64,000 nucleotides of DNA from Streptomyces griseus (lineage in GTDB: Bacteria; Actinomycetota; Actinomycetes; Streptomycetales; Streptomycetaceae): assembly GCF_900460065.1 (NCBI RefSeq), contig NZ_UAVD01000026.1, forward strand, positions 124,001-188,000, read 5' to 3'. Shown here in pieces: positions 52,752 through 61,504 of this stretch. Position 1 is the first letter of the stretch, and every line of letters starts with the position of its first letter. Under the pieces are notes generated by a model that did no database searches, had not been told where the DNA came from, and worked only from the letters and a program-made list of their open reading frames with translations. Both the position numbers and the translations under genes were made by a program.

Positions 52752-53618
52752 ATGTCCGAAGAACAGGGCAGCTCGAAGGTGCTCACGCTCACGAAGAGCG
52801 TGCCGGCACCCGCCGTGCTCACCAGCTCGCCGGAAGCCATCGACACCCGCACGCTGTCCCGCTCCCTGTTCCTGCGGCTCGCCGCGCTCGGCCCCGCTTC
52901 GGGCCCCGAGGGAACGGACAGTCCGGAGCGGACCTATGTGCGGGACACGCTGATCGAACTGAACCTCCCGCTGGTGCGGTACGCCGCGGCGCGGTTCCGC
53001 AGCCGCAACGAACCGATGGAGGACATCGTCCAGGTCGGCACGATCGGCCTGATCAAGGCGATCGACCGGTTCGACTGCGAACGCGGCGTCGAGTTCCCGA
53101 CCTTCGCGATGCCCACCGTCGTCGGCGAGATCAAACGCTTCTTCCGCGACACCTCCTGGTCCGTGCGGGTCCCCCGACGCCTCCAGGAGCTGCGGCTCGC
53201 CCTGACCAAGACCAGCGACGAGCTCGCGCAGAAGCTCGACCGCTCGCCGACCGTGCCGGAGCTGGCCCGGGCGCTCGGGGTCTCCGAGGAGGACGTGGTC
53301 GACGGTCTCGCCGTCGGCAACGCCTACACGGCCTCCTCCCTGGACTCCCCCTCCCCCGAGGACGACGGCGGCGAGGGCTCCCTCGCCGACCGCCTCGGGT
53401 ACGAGGACGCGGCGCTGGAGGGCGTCGAGTACCGCGAGTCGCTCAAGCCGCTGCTGGCCAAGCTCGCCCCGCGCGAGCGCCAGATCATCATGCTGCGGTT
53501 CTTCGCGAACATGACGCAGTCGCAGATCGGCGAGGAGGTCGGCATCTCCCAGATGCACGTGTCCCGGCTGCTGACCCGCACACTCGCGCAGCTCAGGGAA
53601 GGGCTCATCGCGGACTGA
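52752..53618 (+). CDS. sigN: SigN-like sigma factor (SigB/F/G family)
   Basis: 288 residues from ATG after AAGGGGGTGG. Paralogue of the preceding gene: '[37 protein letters not shown]' is nearly identical, while region 3 and the N-terminus differ. In S. coelicolor the sigF neighbour is sigN, so the symbol is by position and similarity rather than proof. It has its own 234-bp upstream region containing two CGACATGT-like sequences (near 52603 and 52630). Confidence 0.72.
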   Translation: MSEEQGSSKVLTLTKSVPAPAVLTSSPEAIDTRTLSRSLFLRLAALGPASGPEGTDSPERTYVRDTLIELNLPLVRYAAARFRSRNEPMEDIVQVGTIGLIKAIDRFDCERGVEFPTFAMPTVVGEIKRFFRDTSWSVRVPRRLQELRLALTKTSDELAQKLDRSPTVPELARALGVSEEDVVDGLAVGNAYTASSLDSPSPEDDGGEGSLADRLGYEDAALEGVEYRESLKPLLAKLAPRERQIIMLRFFANMTQSQIGEEVGISQMHVSRLLTRTLAQLREGLIAD

Positions 53619-53701
53619 GCCCGCCCGTCGGAGTCCGGCCGGACTCCGACGGTCCCCGCACCGGGGTTCTTATTTGACGGACCGTCAGCCACACTGGCGC
53701 G

Positions 53702-54568
53702 ATGCGACGTCAGACATTCGGCTCGACCGGCCGCCGGGGCACCGCCATCGCCGCCTCGGCGGCCGCGCTGTGTCTGGGCGGCGGCCTCCTGACCGCCTGC
53801 GGAAGCGGACCGGGCGACGACGGATACGTGGCCGTGGGCGCCGCCGCCGACGGGGACCGGCCGTCGAACGGCGACGGAAAGCCCTCGGGCAAGGTGACCC
53901 TGGTCCCGCTGGACGCGAACGGCCCCGAGGGCGGCAGGAGCGGTGAACGCGGCCCCGGCGGTCGCGGGGCCGACGGTCCCTCGTCCGCGCCCTCCTCCCC
54001 GGGTACGAGCGAGCCCGGGCGCGCCCAGGACGGTCCCGGCGGGGCGGGCACCCGGACGCCGGGCGGCCAGGGGGGCGGTTCGCCCCGCGGGCCGGGTGCG
54101 AAGCCCTCGGGCCCGGCCGATCCCTCGAAGCCGTCGAAGCCGGGCGGCGGGCCCGGCACGCCTTCCCCTCCGGGCGACGGCGAACCCGGCACCGGCAACC
54201 CCGGCAACCCCGGGGGCCCCGGCAGCCCCGGAAATCCGGAACCTCCCGCTCCGCCCGCGACCCCGGCCGCGCTGACGTTGAGCACACCGCAGCGCGAGGC
54301 GGCGGACAAGCGGTGGTGCGAGAAGGTGACCGTCGAGTTCCACAACACCGGCGGCTCCCCGGCGCGCTCGGGGACCGTCACCTTCGCCACCCACATCATC
54401 GGCGCCCTGGGCGTCGACTGGGCGACCATCACCTCGTCGCAGCCCCTGCCCGCGCCCATCCGCGCGGGCGCGGCACGCTCGGAGACGTACACCGTCTGTG
54501 TGGATTCCTGGCGGGTCCCGCTGGGGATGCGCGTCGAGACACGCGACGTCACGGCCGTGTGGAAGTGA
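53702..54568 (+). CDS. Gly/Pro-rich lipoprotein
   Basis: 288 residues. The signal peptide ends in lipobox LLTAC (Cys at residue 32). From about residue 75 to 185 the mature chain is collagen-like in composition ('[18 protein letters not shown]') with Ser/Pro/Gly/Lys repeats, probably a flexible stalk. The last ~90 residues form a globular domain ('[36 protein letters not shown]...[15 protein letters not shown]') with two cysteines, resembling beta-sandwich domains. It is anchored to the membrane exterior; ligand unknown. Confidence 0.72.
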   Translation: MRRQTFGSTGRRGTAIAASAAALCLGGGLLTACGSGPGDDGYVAVGAAADGDRPSNGDGKPSGKVTLVPLDANGPEGGRSGERGPGGRGADGPSSAPSSPGTSEPGRAQDGPGGAGTRTPGGQGGGSPRGPGAKPSGPADPSKPSKPGGGPGTPSPPGDGEPGTGNPGNPGGPGSPGNPEPPAPPATPAALTLSTPQREAADKRWCEKVTVEFHNTGGSPARSGTVTFATHIIGALGVDWATITSSQPLPAPIRAGAARSETYTVCVDSWRVPLGMRVETRDVTAVWK

Positions 54569-54925
54569 GCTGACCGGCCGACCGGAGGCGGGGAGCCCGT
54601 CACGCGCGAAGGCCGCCCGGGGCGGAGCGGCGGCCGATCGCGCGGCTCCGCCTTCCGTCTCCCGTGCGGCCGGATCGAGCGGTCGTACCCGTTCCGCGGT
54701 CCTACCCGTGCCGGCGGTCGTACCCGTTCCGCCCGCCGTACGTGGCGTTGTGGTCGCCGCGGGCGCGCACGCGTAGGTTCCGCCGCACGCGTTGCCTCGC
54801 CGCCGTACGCGCAGCACGCGTCGCGGCGCCGCCCGACGCGGTCGCACCCGCCCGACCCGTCGTACGTGGAGAACGCGTCGTACAGGGCGCGCACGCGCCG
54901 CCCCGGGCGGCACTACGAGCGCTGG
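54569..54925. other. Non-coding stretch with 17-nt tandem repeat
   Basis: 357 bp. Three copies of a unit GGTC(G/C)TACCCGT(T/G)CCG(C) start at 54681, 54698 and 54716. They read as Tyr/Gly/Arg-rich on the minus strand, so they could be the tail of an unrecognised minus-strand protein. No convincing start was found. Confidence 0.45.
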
Positions 54926-55141
54926 TCAGCCCAGGGCGAGCCAGGCCACCGCGCCGAGGACGACGACGACCGCGATCACCGCCGCGATCACCCCGACCTT
55001 CGGCCCGGAAGAGGTCGCCGCCGGCTGCTGCCGGCGCTGCGGCTCGCCCTCGTCGACGAAGGCGCGGAACATCTGCGTGCTGCCCGCCGGGTCAGGGGTG
55101 CCCTCGGGGCCCGGCTGAGGGGCGTGGGGGTTGTGTGCCAT
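54926..55141 (-). CDS. Small C-terminally anchored membrane protein
   Basis: 71 residues from ATG 55141 (MAHNPHAPQPGPEGTPDPAG). A Pro/Gln-rich cytoplasmic part is followed by a single C-terminal helix 'VGVIAAVIAVVVVLGAVAWLALG'. Tail-anchored topology; family unknown, though such short proteins are common in Streptomyces. Confidence 0.6.
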   Translation of the reverse strand: MAHNPHAPQPGPEGTPDPAGSTQMFRAFVDEGEPQRRQQPAATSSGPKVGVIAAVIAVVVVLGAVAWLALG

Positions 55142-55338
55142 GGGGCAGGACCCTAGCGAACTCGGGCCCACCACCCAACCCCCGGGCCACCTCGCACCCC
55201 GTCCGACCTGCGTCGCCGCAGCCGGGGAACGGGCTTGACCCGGACCCTACGGAGGCTTTTGCGTTCCTTTACTTCTGCAAGGCCGTTTTCGTTTGCCTGT
55301 AGCAACCAACGGCTTCTATCGTTGCCCTAAGCAACAAC

Positions 55339-55878
55339 ATGGTCGTGAGTGTGCTGGGGGTTCCCGTGGCCGCACGGAGTAGTTACGAGGAACTGGCCCG
55401 GCAGCTCAGCGCCGTCGGGGCCGTCAAGAGAGGGCTGGCCCGGGCACTGCCCCACGAATGTCCCGCGGGATCCGCCGCCGTACTGACCCTCCTGGACCGG
55501 CACGGCGAGATGCGGATCAGCCGGCTCGCCGAGCTGCTGTCCGTGGACATGTCGGTGACCAGTCGCCACGTGGCCCATGTGGCCGATCGCGGCTGGATCG
55601 AACGGTCTCCGGACCCGACCGACAAGCGGTCCCGCATCCTGCGGCTGACCCCCGGCGGGCACGAGCAGCTCGACGAACTGACCCGGCGGACCACCGAGGT
55701 GTTCGGCCACAACCTCCAGGACTGGACCGACGACGACGTCGGCCGGCTCGTCGCGCTGCTGTCCCGGCTGCGCGACAGCTTCGCCTGTCGCGGCTCCGGC
55801 GGTTGCACCCCCGGAAGCCACAGCGGCGAGTGCAGGACCCGCCTCGGCGACGAGGCTCACACCCGTACACCTGTGTAA
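55339..55878 (+). CDS. MarR-family transcriptional regulator
   Basis: 179 residues. Winged helix: 'AAVLTLLDRHGEMRISRLAELLSVDMSVTSRHVAHVADRGWIERSPDPTDKRSRILRLTPGGHEQLDEL' (recognition helix and D-x-R-x6-L-T wing). It lies 31 bp upstream of the MFS exporter and probably represses that operon. The C-terminus has a Cys/Gly/Ser-rich stretch 'CRGSGGCTPGSHSGEC', unusual for MarR, with three Cys. The sequence just upstream contains GTAGCAACCAACGGC..GTTGCC..AGCAAC, a plausible operator. Confidence 0.87.
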   Translation: MVVSVLGVPVAARSSYEELARQLSAVGAVKRGLARALPHECPAGSAAVLTLLDRHGEMRISRLAELLSVDMSVTSRHVAHVADRGWIERSPDPTDKRSRILRLTPGGHEQLDELTRRTTEVFGHNLQDWTDDDVGRLVALLSRLRDSFACRGSGGCTPGSHSGECRTRLGDEAHTRTPV

Positions 55879-55909
55879 CAGAAGCAAATTCGCACGGATA
55901 AGGAACTCA

Positions 55910-58486
55910 ATGGCTACGACCACACCCACCGGTGTGCGGGGCGGCCACGCCAAGCACGGAGGGCACGGTGGCGCCGGCGCCACCGGCGCCTCCGACGGCA
56001 CGCCGATGACACACCGGCAGATCATGGAAGCACTGACCGGGCTGCTGCTCGGCATGTTCGTCGCGATCCTGTCGTCGACGGTCGTCTCCAACGCCCTGCC
56101 CGAGATCATCTCCGACCTCGGCGGCGGCCAGAGCGCCTACACCTGGGTCGTGACGGCCTCGCTGCTGGCCATGACCGCCACCACCCCGCTCTGGGGCAAG
56201 CTCTCCGACCTCTTCAGCAAGAAGCTGCTGGTCCAGATAGCCCTGATCATCTACGTCCTGGGCTCGGTCGTCGCCGGTCTGTCGACCAGCAGCGGCATGC
56301 TCATCGCCTGCCGCGTCGTCCAGGGCATCGGCGTCGGCGGCCTCTCCGCCCTCGCCCAGATCGTCATGGCCGCGATGATCGCCCCGCGCGAGCGCGGACG
56401 CTACAGCGGTTACCTGGGCGCGGTCTTCGCCGTCGCCACCGTCGGCGGTCCGCTGCTCGGCGGCGTCATCACCGACACCAGCTGGATGGGCTGGCGCTGG
56501 TGCTTCTACGTGGGTGTGCCGTTCGCGATCATCGCGCTGATCGTGCTCCAGAAGACCCTGAAGCTCCCCGTCGTCAAGCGCGAGGGCGTCAAGGTCGACT
56601 GGACCGGCGCGTTCTTCATCAGCGCCGCCGTCTCCCTGCTGCTGGTCTGGGTGACCTTCGCGGGTGACAAGTACGACTGGCTGTCGTGGCAGACGTACGT
56701 GATGGTCGCGGGCTCGGTCCTGCTCGGCCTGATCTTCGTCTTCACCGAGTCGCGGGCCAAGGAACCCATCATCCCGCTGCGCCTCTTCCGCAACCGCACC
56801 ATCACGCTGGCCTCGATCGCCTCGCTGTTCGTCGGCATCGCGATGTTCGCGGGCACCGTCTTCTTCAGCCAGTACTTCCAGTTGGCGCGCGGCAAGTCGC
56901 CGACGATGTCCGGCGTCATGACCATCCCGATGATCGCGGGCCTCTTCCTCTCCTCGACCGTCTCCGGCCAGATCATCACCAAGACCGGGCGCTGGAAGGC
57001 GTGGCTGGTCACCGGTGGCTTCCTGGTCACGGCCGGGCTCGGCATGCTCGGCACGATCCGGTACGACACCGCGTACTGGCACGTCGCGGTCTACATGTTC
57101 GTCATGGGTCTCGGCATCGGCATGATGATGCAGAACCTGGTCCTCGCCACCCAGAACCAGGTCGCTCCCGAGGACCTCGGTTCCGCGAGCTCGGTCGTCA
57201 CCTTCTTCCGTTCCCTCGGCGGTGCGATCGGCGTCTCGGCGCTCGGCGCGGTCCTGGGCAACCGGGTCACCCACTACGTCAAGGACGGCCTCGCCGACCT
57301 CGGCCCGGAGGGTGCGGCGTTCGGCCACGGCGGCACCGGCGGCGGGGGCATCCCCGACCTGGACAAGCTGCCCGAGCCGCTGCGCCTGGTCATGGAGGCC
57401 GCGTACGGGCACGGCGTCGCCGACGTCTTCCTGTACGCCGCTCCGGCCGCGCTCGTCGCCTTCATCGTGACGATCTTCATCAAGGAGGTGGCGTTGAAGA
57501 GCAGCGTGGCGAACGACGCCGCCGCGGACGCTCCCACCGGCCCCTCCGCCGACGCCCCGTCCGCCGTGGAGACGGCCGAGGTCCCCGTGCCCGCCGCCGT
57601 CGGCGCCGCCGGGCTCGCCTCCGAGGGCGCGGCCGGGGTCACGACGGTCGACACGGCCGAGGCCCCCGCGCCCACCCCCGCCACCGGGTCCGCCCCGTAC
57701 GGCACCGGCGACCCCGCCCAGGGCACCCCGGTGCACGGTGTAGTGCGCGGTGCGGAGGGCGCTCCGGTCGCCCGCGCCGCCGTCACCCTGATCTCGCTGG
57801 GCGGCCGGCAGCTCGGCCGCTCCGTGGCCCGGCCCGACGGCGGCTACACCCTGGACGCCCCCGGCTCCGGCAGCTACGTGCTGATCGCCTCCGCCGACGG
57901 CTTCCAGCCGCAGGCGTCCACGGTGGTCGTCGGTGAGGAGCCGCTCGCCTTCGACATCCTGCTCTCCGGTACGAGCGGACTGGCCGGAACGGTCAAGGCC
58001 GCCGAGTCCGGCGCACCCGTCGACGGCGCGATGGTCGTCGTGACCGACGTCCGGGGCGACGTGCTGGCCACCGGCGCGTCCGGCCCGTCCGGTGAGTTCG
58101 CCTTCGGCGAGCTGATCCCGGGCTCCGTGACCGTCGCGGTCAACGCGGCCGGTTTCCGTCCGCTGGCGCTGCCCGTGGAGATCGGCGGCCAGGGCGTCAC
58201 CCGCGTCGAAGCCGCGCTGCGGTCCGGTGCGCTGGTCCGGGGCGTCGTGCGGGCCGGGTCCGCCCGGAGCCCGCTGACCGACGCGCGGGTCACGCTGATC
58301 GACGCGGCGGGCAACGTGGTCGCCACCGCGACGACCGGCGAGGACGGGGCGTACGCCTTCACCGACCTGGACGCGGGCGAGTACGCGGTCATCGCGACCG
58401 GCTACCCGCCGGTGGCCGGATCGCTGACCGTGAGCGGCCCGGGAGTCGACGGGCACGACATCGAACTCGTTCACCCCGGTGAGTGA
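55910..58486 (+). CDS. EmrB/QacA-type MFS exporter with C-terminal carboxypeptidase-regulatory-like repeats
   Basis: 858 residues, about 330 longer than usual. Residues ~40-525 form a 14-helix DHA2 transporter ('ILSSTVVSNALPEIISDLGGGQSAYTWVVTASLLAMTATTPLWGKLSDLF'). After an Ala/Pro linker come three or more CarboxypepD_reg-like beta-sandwich repeats ('VHGVVRGAEGAPVARAAVTLISLGGRQLGRSVARPDGGYTLDAPGSGSYVLIASADGF', 'GLAGTVKAAESGAPVDGAMVVV', 'VRGVVRAGSARSPLTDARVTLIDAAGN'). Drug or metabolite:H+ antiport is expected, controlled by the upstream MarR. The location of the beta domains (extracytoplasmic or cytosolic) is unclear. Confidence 0.88.
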   Translation: MATTTPTGVRGGHAKHGGHGGAGATGASDGTPMTHRQIMEALTGLLLGMFVAILSSTVVSNALPEIISDLGGGQSAYTWVVTASLLAMTATTPLWGKLSDLFSKKLLVQIALIIYVLGSVVAGLSTSSGMLIACRVVQGIGVGGLSALAQIVMAAMIAPRERGRYSGYLGAVFAVATVGGPLLGGVITDTSWMGWRWCFYVGVPFAIIALIVLQKTLKLPVVKREGVKVDWTGAFFISAAVSLLLVWVTFAGDKYDWLSWQTYVMVAGSVLLGLIFVFTESRAKEPIIPLRLFRNRTITLASIASLFVGIAMFAGTVFFSQYFQLARGKSPTMSGVMTIPMIAGLFLSSTVSGQIITKTGRWKAWLVTGGFLVTAGLGMLGTIRYDTAYWHVAVYMFVMGLGIGMMMQNLVLATQNQVAPEDLGSASSVVTFFRSLGGAIGVSALGAVLGNRVTHYVKDGLADLGPEGAAFGHGGTGGGGIPDLDKLPEPLRLVMEAAYGHGVADVFLYAAPAALVAFIVTIFIKEVALKSSVANDAAADAPTGPSADAPSAVETAEVPVPAAVGAAGLASEGAAGVTTVDTAEAPAPTPATGSAPYGTGDPAQGTPVHGVVRGAEGAPVARAAVTLISLGGRQLGRSVARPDGGYTLDAPGSGSYVLIASADGFQPQASTVVVGEEPLAFDILLSGTSGLAGTVKAAESGAPVDGAMVVVTDVRGDVLATGASGPSGEFAFGELIPGSVTVAVNAAGFRPLALPVEIGGQGVTRVEAALRSGALVRGVVRAGSARSPLTDARVTLIDAAGNVVATATTGEDGAYAFTDLDAGEYAVIATGYPPVAGSLTVSGPGVDGHDIELVHPGE

Positions 58487-58735
58487 TTGATCCCCGCGGC
58501 ACCGGCGCGCGTGCACCTATAGGGATGCGCGCCGGCACGTGAAGGGATCGCGAAGACCCCTGGTCGGACGGCACTTTCAGCGGAGAGGCTGTCACGACCG
58601 GGTGGAAATGGGCCCCGGTGGCGGGTACGGCGAGCAGGGGACGGCCTGCCGTGACCGCCCCGGGGCCCGACTCATGTGGCCCCGGGTTCCTTCGGGCCGG
58701 CCCCGGGTCATCGAGCTAGAAGAGAGAGATACGGG

Positions 58736-59551
58736 ATGGGACTTCGCGCACAGGTACGGACACGGGACGGCTGGGCGGTCCAGCACGCCGTCGTCACCGT
58801 CACCGACATGACCGGCGCCCAGGTGCTGCGCGCCGCGGCCGACGAGGACGGGGCCGTCCGCACGGACGGTTCCCTGGCGGCCGGCGCGTACACGGTGATC
58901 GTCACGGCGGTCGGGTACGCGCCCGCCGCCTCCACCGCCCTCGTCACCGCGAGCGGTCGGATCGAGGGCGGCCAGATCGTGCTGGCCCGCCAGGGCGGGG
59001 TGGAGCTGCCGCCGCCCGGCGTCTGGTCGCTGGACCCCGCGCACTCCTCGGTCGGCGCGGTCGCCCAGCACCTCGGGATCTCCAGCGTGCACGGACGCTT
59101 CACCGACTTCGGCGGCCGGATCGAGATCGCCGAGGACGTCTCCCGCTCCCGGGTCGACGCGGTGATCAGGGCGGCCGGCATCGACACCGGCAACGAGATG
59201 CGGGACAAGCACCTGCGCTCACCGGACTTCCTGGACGTGGACCGGTACCCGGAGATCGCCTACCGCTCCACCGGCCTGGACCCGGCGGGCCCCGACCGCT
59301 GGACCGTCCACGGCGAGCTGACCATGCACGGTGTCTCGCGCCCCGTCGACCTGGACCTCAGCTACCTCGGCACCGGGCCCGACCCGTGGGGCGGGGTGCG
59401 CGCGGCCTTCCACGCCACCGCCGAACTGCGCCGCGCCGACTTCGCGATGAACTACAACCAGGTCGTGCAGGCGGGCATCTCCGCGATCGGCACGACCCTG
59501 CGCGTGGAGCTGGACATCCAGGCGGTCCAGGGCGAGGCGCTGCCCGGCTAG
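58736..59551 (+). CDS. YceI-family protein with N-terminal carboxypeptidase-regulatory-like domain
   Basis: 271 residues from ATG after AGAGAGAG. Residues 1-85 form a CarboxypepD_reg-like domain ('TRDGWAVQHAVVTVTDMTGAQVLRAAADEDGAVRTDGSLAAGAYTVIVTAVGYAP'). From about 95, the YceI lipocalin-like domain appears ('VWSLDPAHSSVGAVAQHLGISSVHGRFTDFGGRIEIAED...VDAVIRAAGIDTGNEMRDKHLRSPDFLDVDRYPEIAYRS'). YceI proteins bind isoprenoid or fatty-acyl amphiphiles. There is no signal peptide. It shares its first domain type with the preceding exporter 249 bp upstream. Confidence 0.88.
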   Translation: MGLRAQVRTRDGWAVQHAVVTVTDMTGAQVLRAAADEDGAVRTDGSLAAGAYTVIVTAVGYAPAASTALVTASGRIEGGQIVLARQGGVELPPPGVWSLDPAHSSVGAVAQHLGISSVHGRFTDFGGRIEIAEDVSRSRVDAVIRAAGIDTGNEMRDKHLRSPDFLDVDRYPEIAYRSTGLDPAGPDRWTVHGELTMHGVSRPVDLDLSYLGTGPDPWGGVRAAFHATAELRRADFAMNYNQVVQAGISAIGTTLRVELDIQAVQGEALPG

Positions 59552-59609
59552 GCCCTGTCGTCGGGGCGCTTCCCCGGGCCGGGCCCGGGCCGGTCGTAGG
59601 GTGGTGGGC

Positions 59610-60080
59610 ATGGCACCGAACATCGCGACCAACACCGCCGTGGAGCTCGACGAGTTGCTGGCGTTCGTACGCCCCCGGCACCGGGCGGTCCTGCTCACCG
59701 TCCGGGCCGACGGCCGCCCCCAGGGATCCCCGCTGACCTGCGGCGTGGACGACGCGGGGCGGATCGTCATGTCGACGTACCCCGAGCGCGCCAAGACCCG
59801 CAACGCGCGGCGCGACGAGCGGGTCAGCGTGATCGTCCTGTCGGACGAGTGGGACGGGCCGTGGGTGCAGGTCGACGGTTCGGCGGAGGTCATCGACGCC
59901 CCGGACTCGGTCGAGCCGCTCGTCGAGTACTTCCGGAACATCTCGGGCGAGCACCCGGACTGGGACGAGTACCGGGCCGCGATGGTGAAGCAGGGCAAGT
60001 CGATCATCCGGGTCACCCCGGAGCGCTGGGGCCCCGTCGCCACCGGAGGCTTCCCGGCCCACCTGGCCCCGGGGAGCTGA
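59610..60080 (+). CDS. PPOX-class (F420/FMN-dependent) oxidoreductase
   Basis: 156 residues from ATG, preceded by TAGGGT at 59597-59602, so possibly leaderless. 'LAFVRPRHRAVLLTVRADGRPQGSPLTCGVDDAGRIVMSTYPERAKTRNARRDERVSVIVLSDEWDGPWVQVDGSAEVID' is the split-barrel pyridoxamine-oxidase-like fold typical of F420-dependent actinobacterial enzymes. Cofactor and substrate are inferred from the family. Confidence 0.83.
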   Translation: MAPNIATNTAVELDELLAFVRPRHRAVLLTVRADGRPQGSPLTCGVDDAGRIVMSTYPERAKTRNARRDERVSVIVLSDEWDGPWVQVDGSAEVIDAPDSVEPLVEYFRNISGEHPDWDEYRAAMVKQGKSIIRVTPERWGPVATGGFPAHLAPGS

Positions 60081-60087
60081 CCGCGCG

Positions 60088-61296
60088 ATGACCGGAGAAG
60101 CCGGAAGGGCCCGTGAGGCCTCAGCGGCCGGTGGGGCCTCAGGGGCTGGTGGGGACTCAGGGGCCGGTGGGACCTCAGGGGCTGGTGGGGCCAGTGGGGT
60201 GGCAGGGGCCGACAGGGCAACAGGCACCGCGGGCGGCGGGGAGAGCGGGAACGCCGCCTCCGTTCCGCCGATAGCCGTCCCCGGGCAGCCCCACTCCCTC
60301 CTCGGGTGCGGGATGCCCGTCCCGACCCCACTGCCCTCGCCCGACGCCCTCGCGAAGGCCCGGCTGCTGGTCGCGCCCTCACTCGACGGCGGTCTGGTAC
60401 GGGACCTGGAGCGGATCACCGGGCGGGACGCGGCGCCCCTGGAGTCGGTCCCGCCGCCCTCGGACGCGCCCCTCCTGTGCGTGGGCGAGACCCTGCCCGA
60501 CGCGCTGCGGACGAACCGGCTGCTCTGGTTCCACAGCGTCAACGCGGGGACCGACCCGCTGTTCGCCGGAGGGCCCTGGCCCGGATCAGCGCTCCTGACC
60601 CGGACCGTGGGCCGGATGGGCGAGCGGATCGCCCAGTACGTCCTGGCCTGGATGCTCGCCGAGTGCCAGTCCGTACCGGAGTTCACCGCCCTGCACGACC
60701 GCGCGCACTGGGAGCGTCTCCCCTCGGAGCTGGTCGTCGGGCAGACCGCGGTGATCTACGGGACCGGGCGCATCGGAGCTGCCGTCGGGCGGCTGCTGGG
60801 CGCCTGCGGGGTGCGCACGGTGGGCGTCGCCCGCACCACACGGTTCGGGCCCGCTCCGGGCACCGCCCGGGTGGTGCCCGGCTTCGACCGCGTGATCGGG
60901 GCCGCCGAGGACGGCGAAGCGCTGGGCGGGGCGCGCTGGGTGATCTCCACGCTGCCGCTGACCGGGGCCACGGAGGGCTTCTTCGGGGCCGCCCGGTTCG
61001 CCGCGGTGCGCGGGGCGACGTTCGTCAACGTCGGGCGCGGCGCGACCGTGTACATGGGGGCGCTGGAGGCCGGGCTGCGTGACGGCCGGGTACGGCGGGC
61101 GGTGCTGGACGTCCTGCCGCGGGAACCGGCCGCGCCCGGCGACCCGGTGTGGCGGCTGCCCCGTACGGTCATCACCGCGCACTCCTCGGGGATCACCACC
61201 GACGAGGACGTCTCCGCCGACTTCAGCGCCTGCTGGGAGGCCGTGACGGCGGGCCGACGGCCCGAGCTGACCGTGGACCCGGGGCGCGGGTACTGA
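60088..61296 (+). CDS. D-2-hydroxyacid dehydrogenase (NAD-binding)
   Basis: 402 residues. The first ~55 residues are a Gly/Ala/Ser repeat ('GGASGAGGDSGAGGTSGAGGASG') that may not all be translated. The rest shows a D-isomer 2-hydroxyacid dehydrogenase: 'VIYGTGRIGAAVGRLLGACGVRTVGVAR' (NAD-binding GxGxxG), 'WVISTLPLTGATEGFFGAARFAAVRGATFVNVGRG' and 'VLDVLPREPAAPGDPVWRLPRTVITAHSSG' with catalytic Glu and His. It starts 7 bp after the PPOX gene. Substrate unknown. Confidence 0.85.
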   Translation: MTGEAGRAREASAAGGASGAGGDSGAGGTSGAGGASGVAGADRATGTAGGGESGNAASVPPIAVPGQPHSLLGCGMPVPTPLPSPDALAKARLLVAPSLDGGLVRDLERITGRDAAPLESVPPPSDAPLLCVGETLPDALRTNRLLWFHSVNAGTDPLFAGGPWPGSALLTRTVGRMGERIAQYVLAWMLAECQSVPEFTALHDRAHWERLPSELVVGQTAVIYGTGRIGAAVGRLLGACGVRTVGVARTTRFGPAPGTARVVPGFDRVIGAAEDGEALGGARWVISTLPLTGATEGFFGAARFAAVRGATFVNVGRGATVYMGALEAGLRDGRVRRAVLDVLPREPAAPGDPVWRLPRTVITAHSSGITTDEDVSADFSACWEAVTAGRRPELTVDPGRGY

Positions 61297-61504
61297 CACC
61301 GGTGCGCGACCGACGAACGCCCGGTACCGCGATGCGGGGGCCCGGGAGCGGGATCAGGGGCCCCGGGCCCGGTAGCCGAGGCCCGAGCCGCCCCGGGTAC
61401 GCGGCTCCGGGCTCGGTACCGCGAGCCCGGGACCCCGGATACCCGGTCCTGGGCCCGGCTCAGGTACGCGGAACACGGTGCCGGGGCGTCGCCCGGAGAA
61501 GCGG

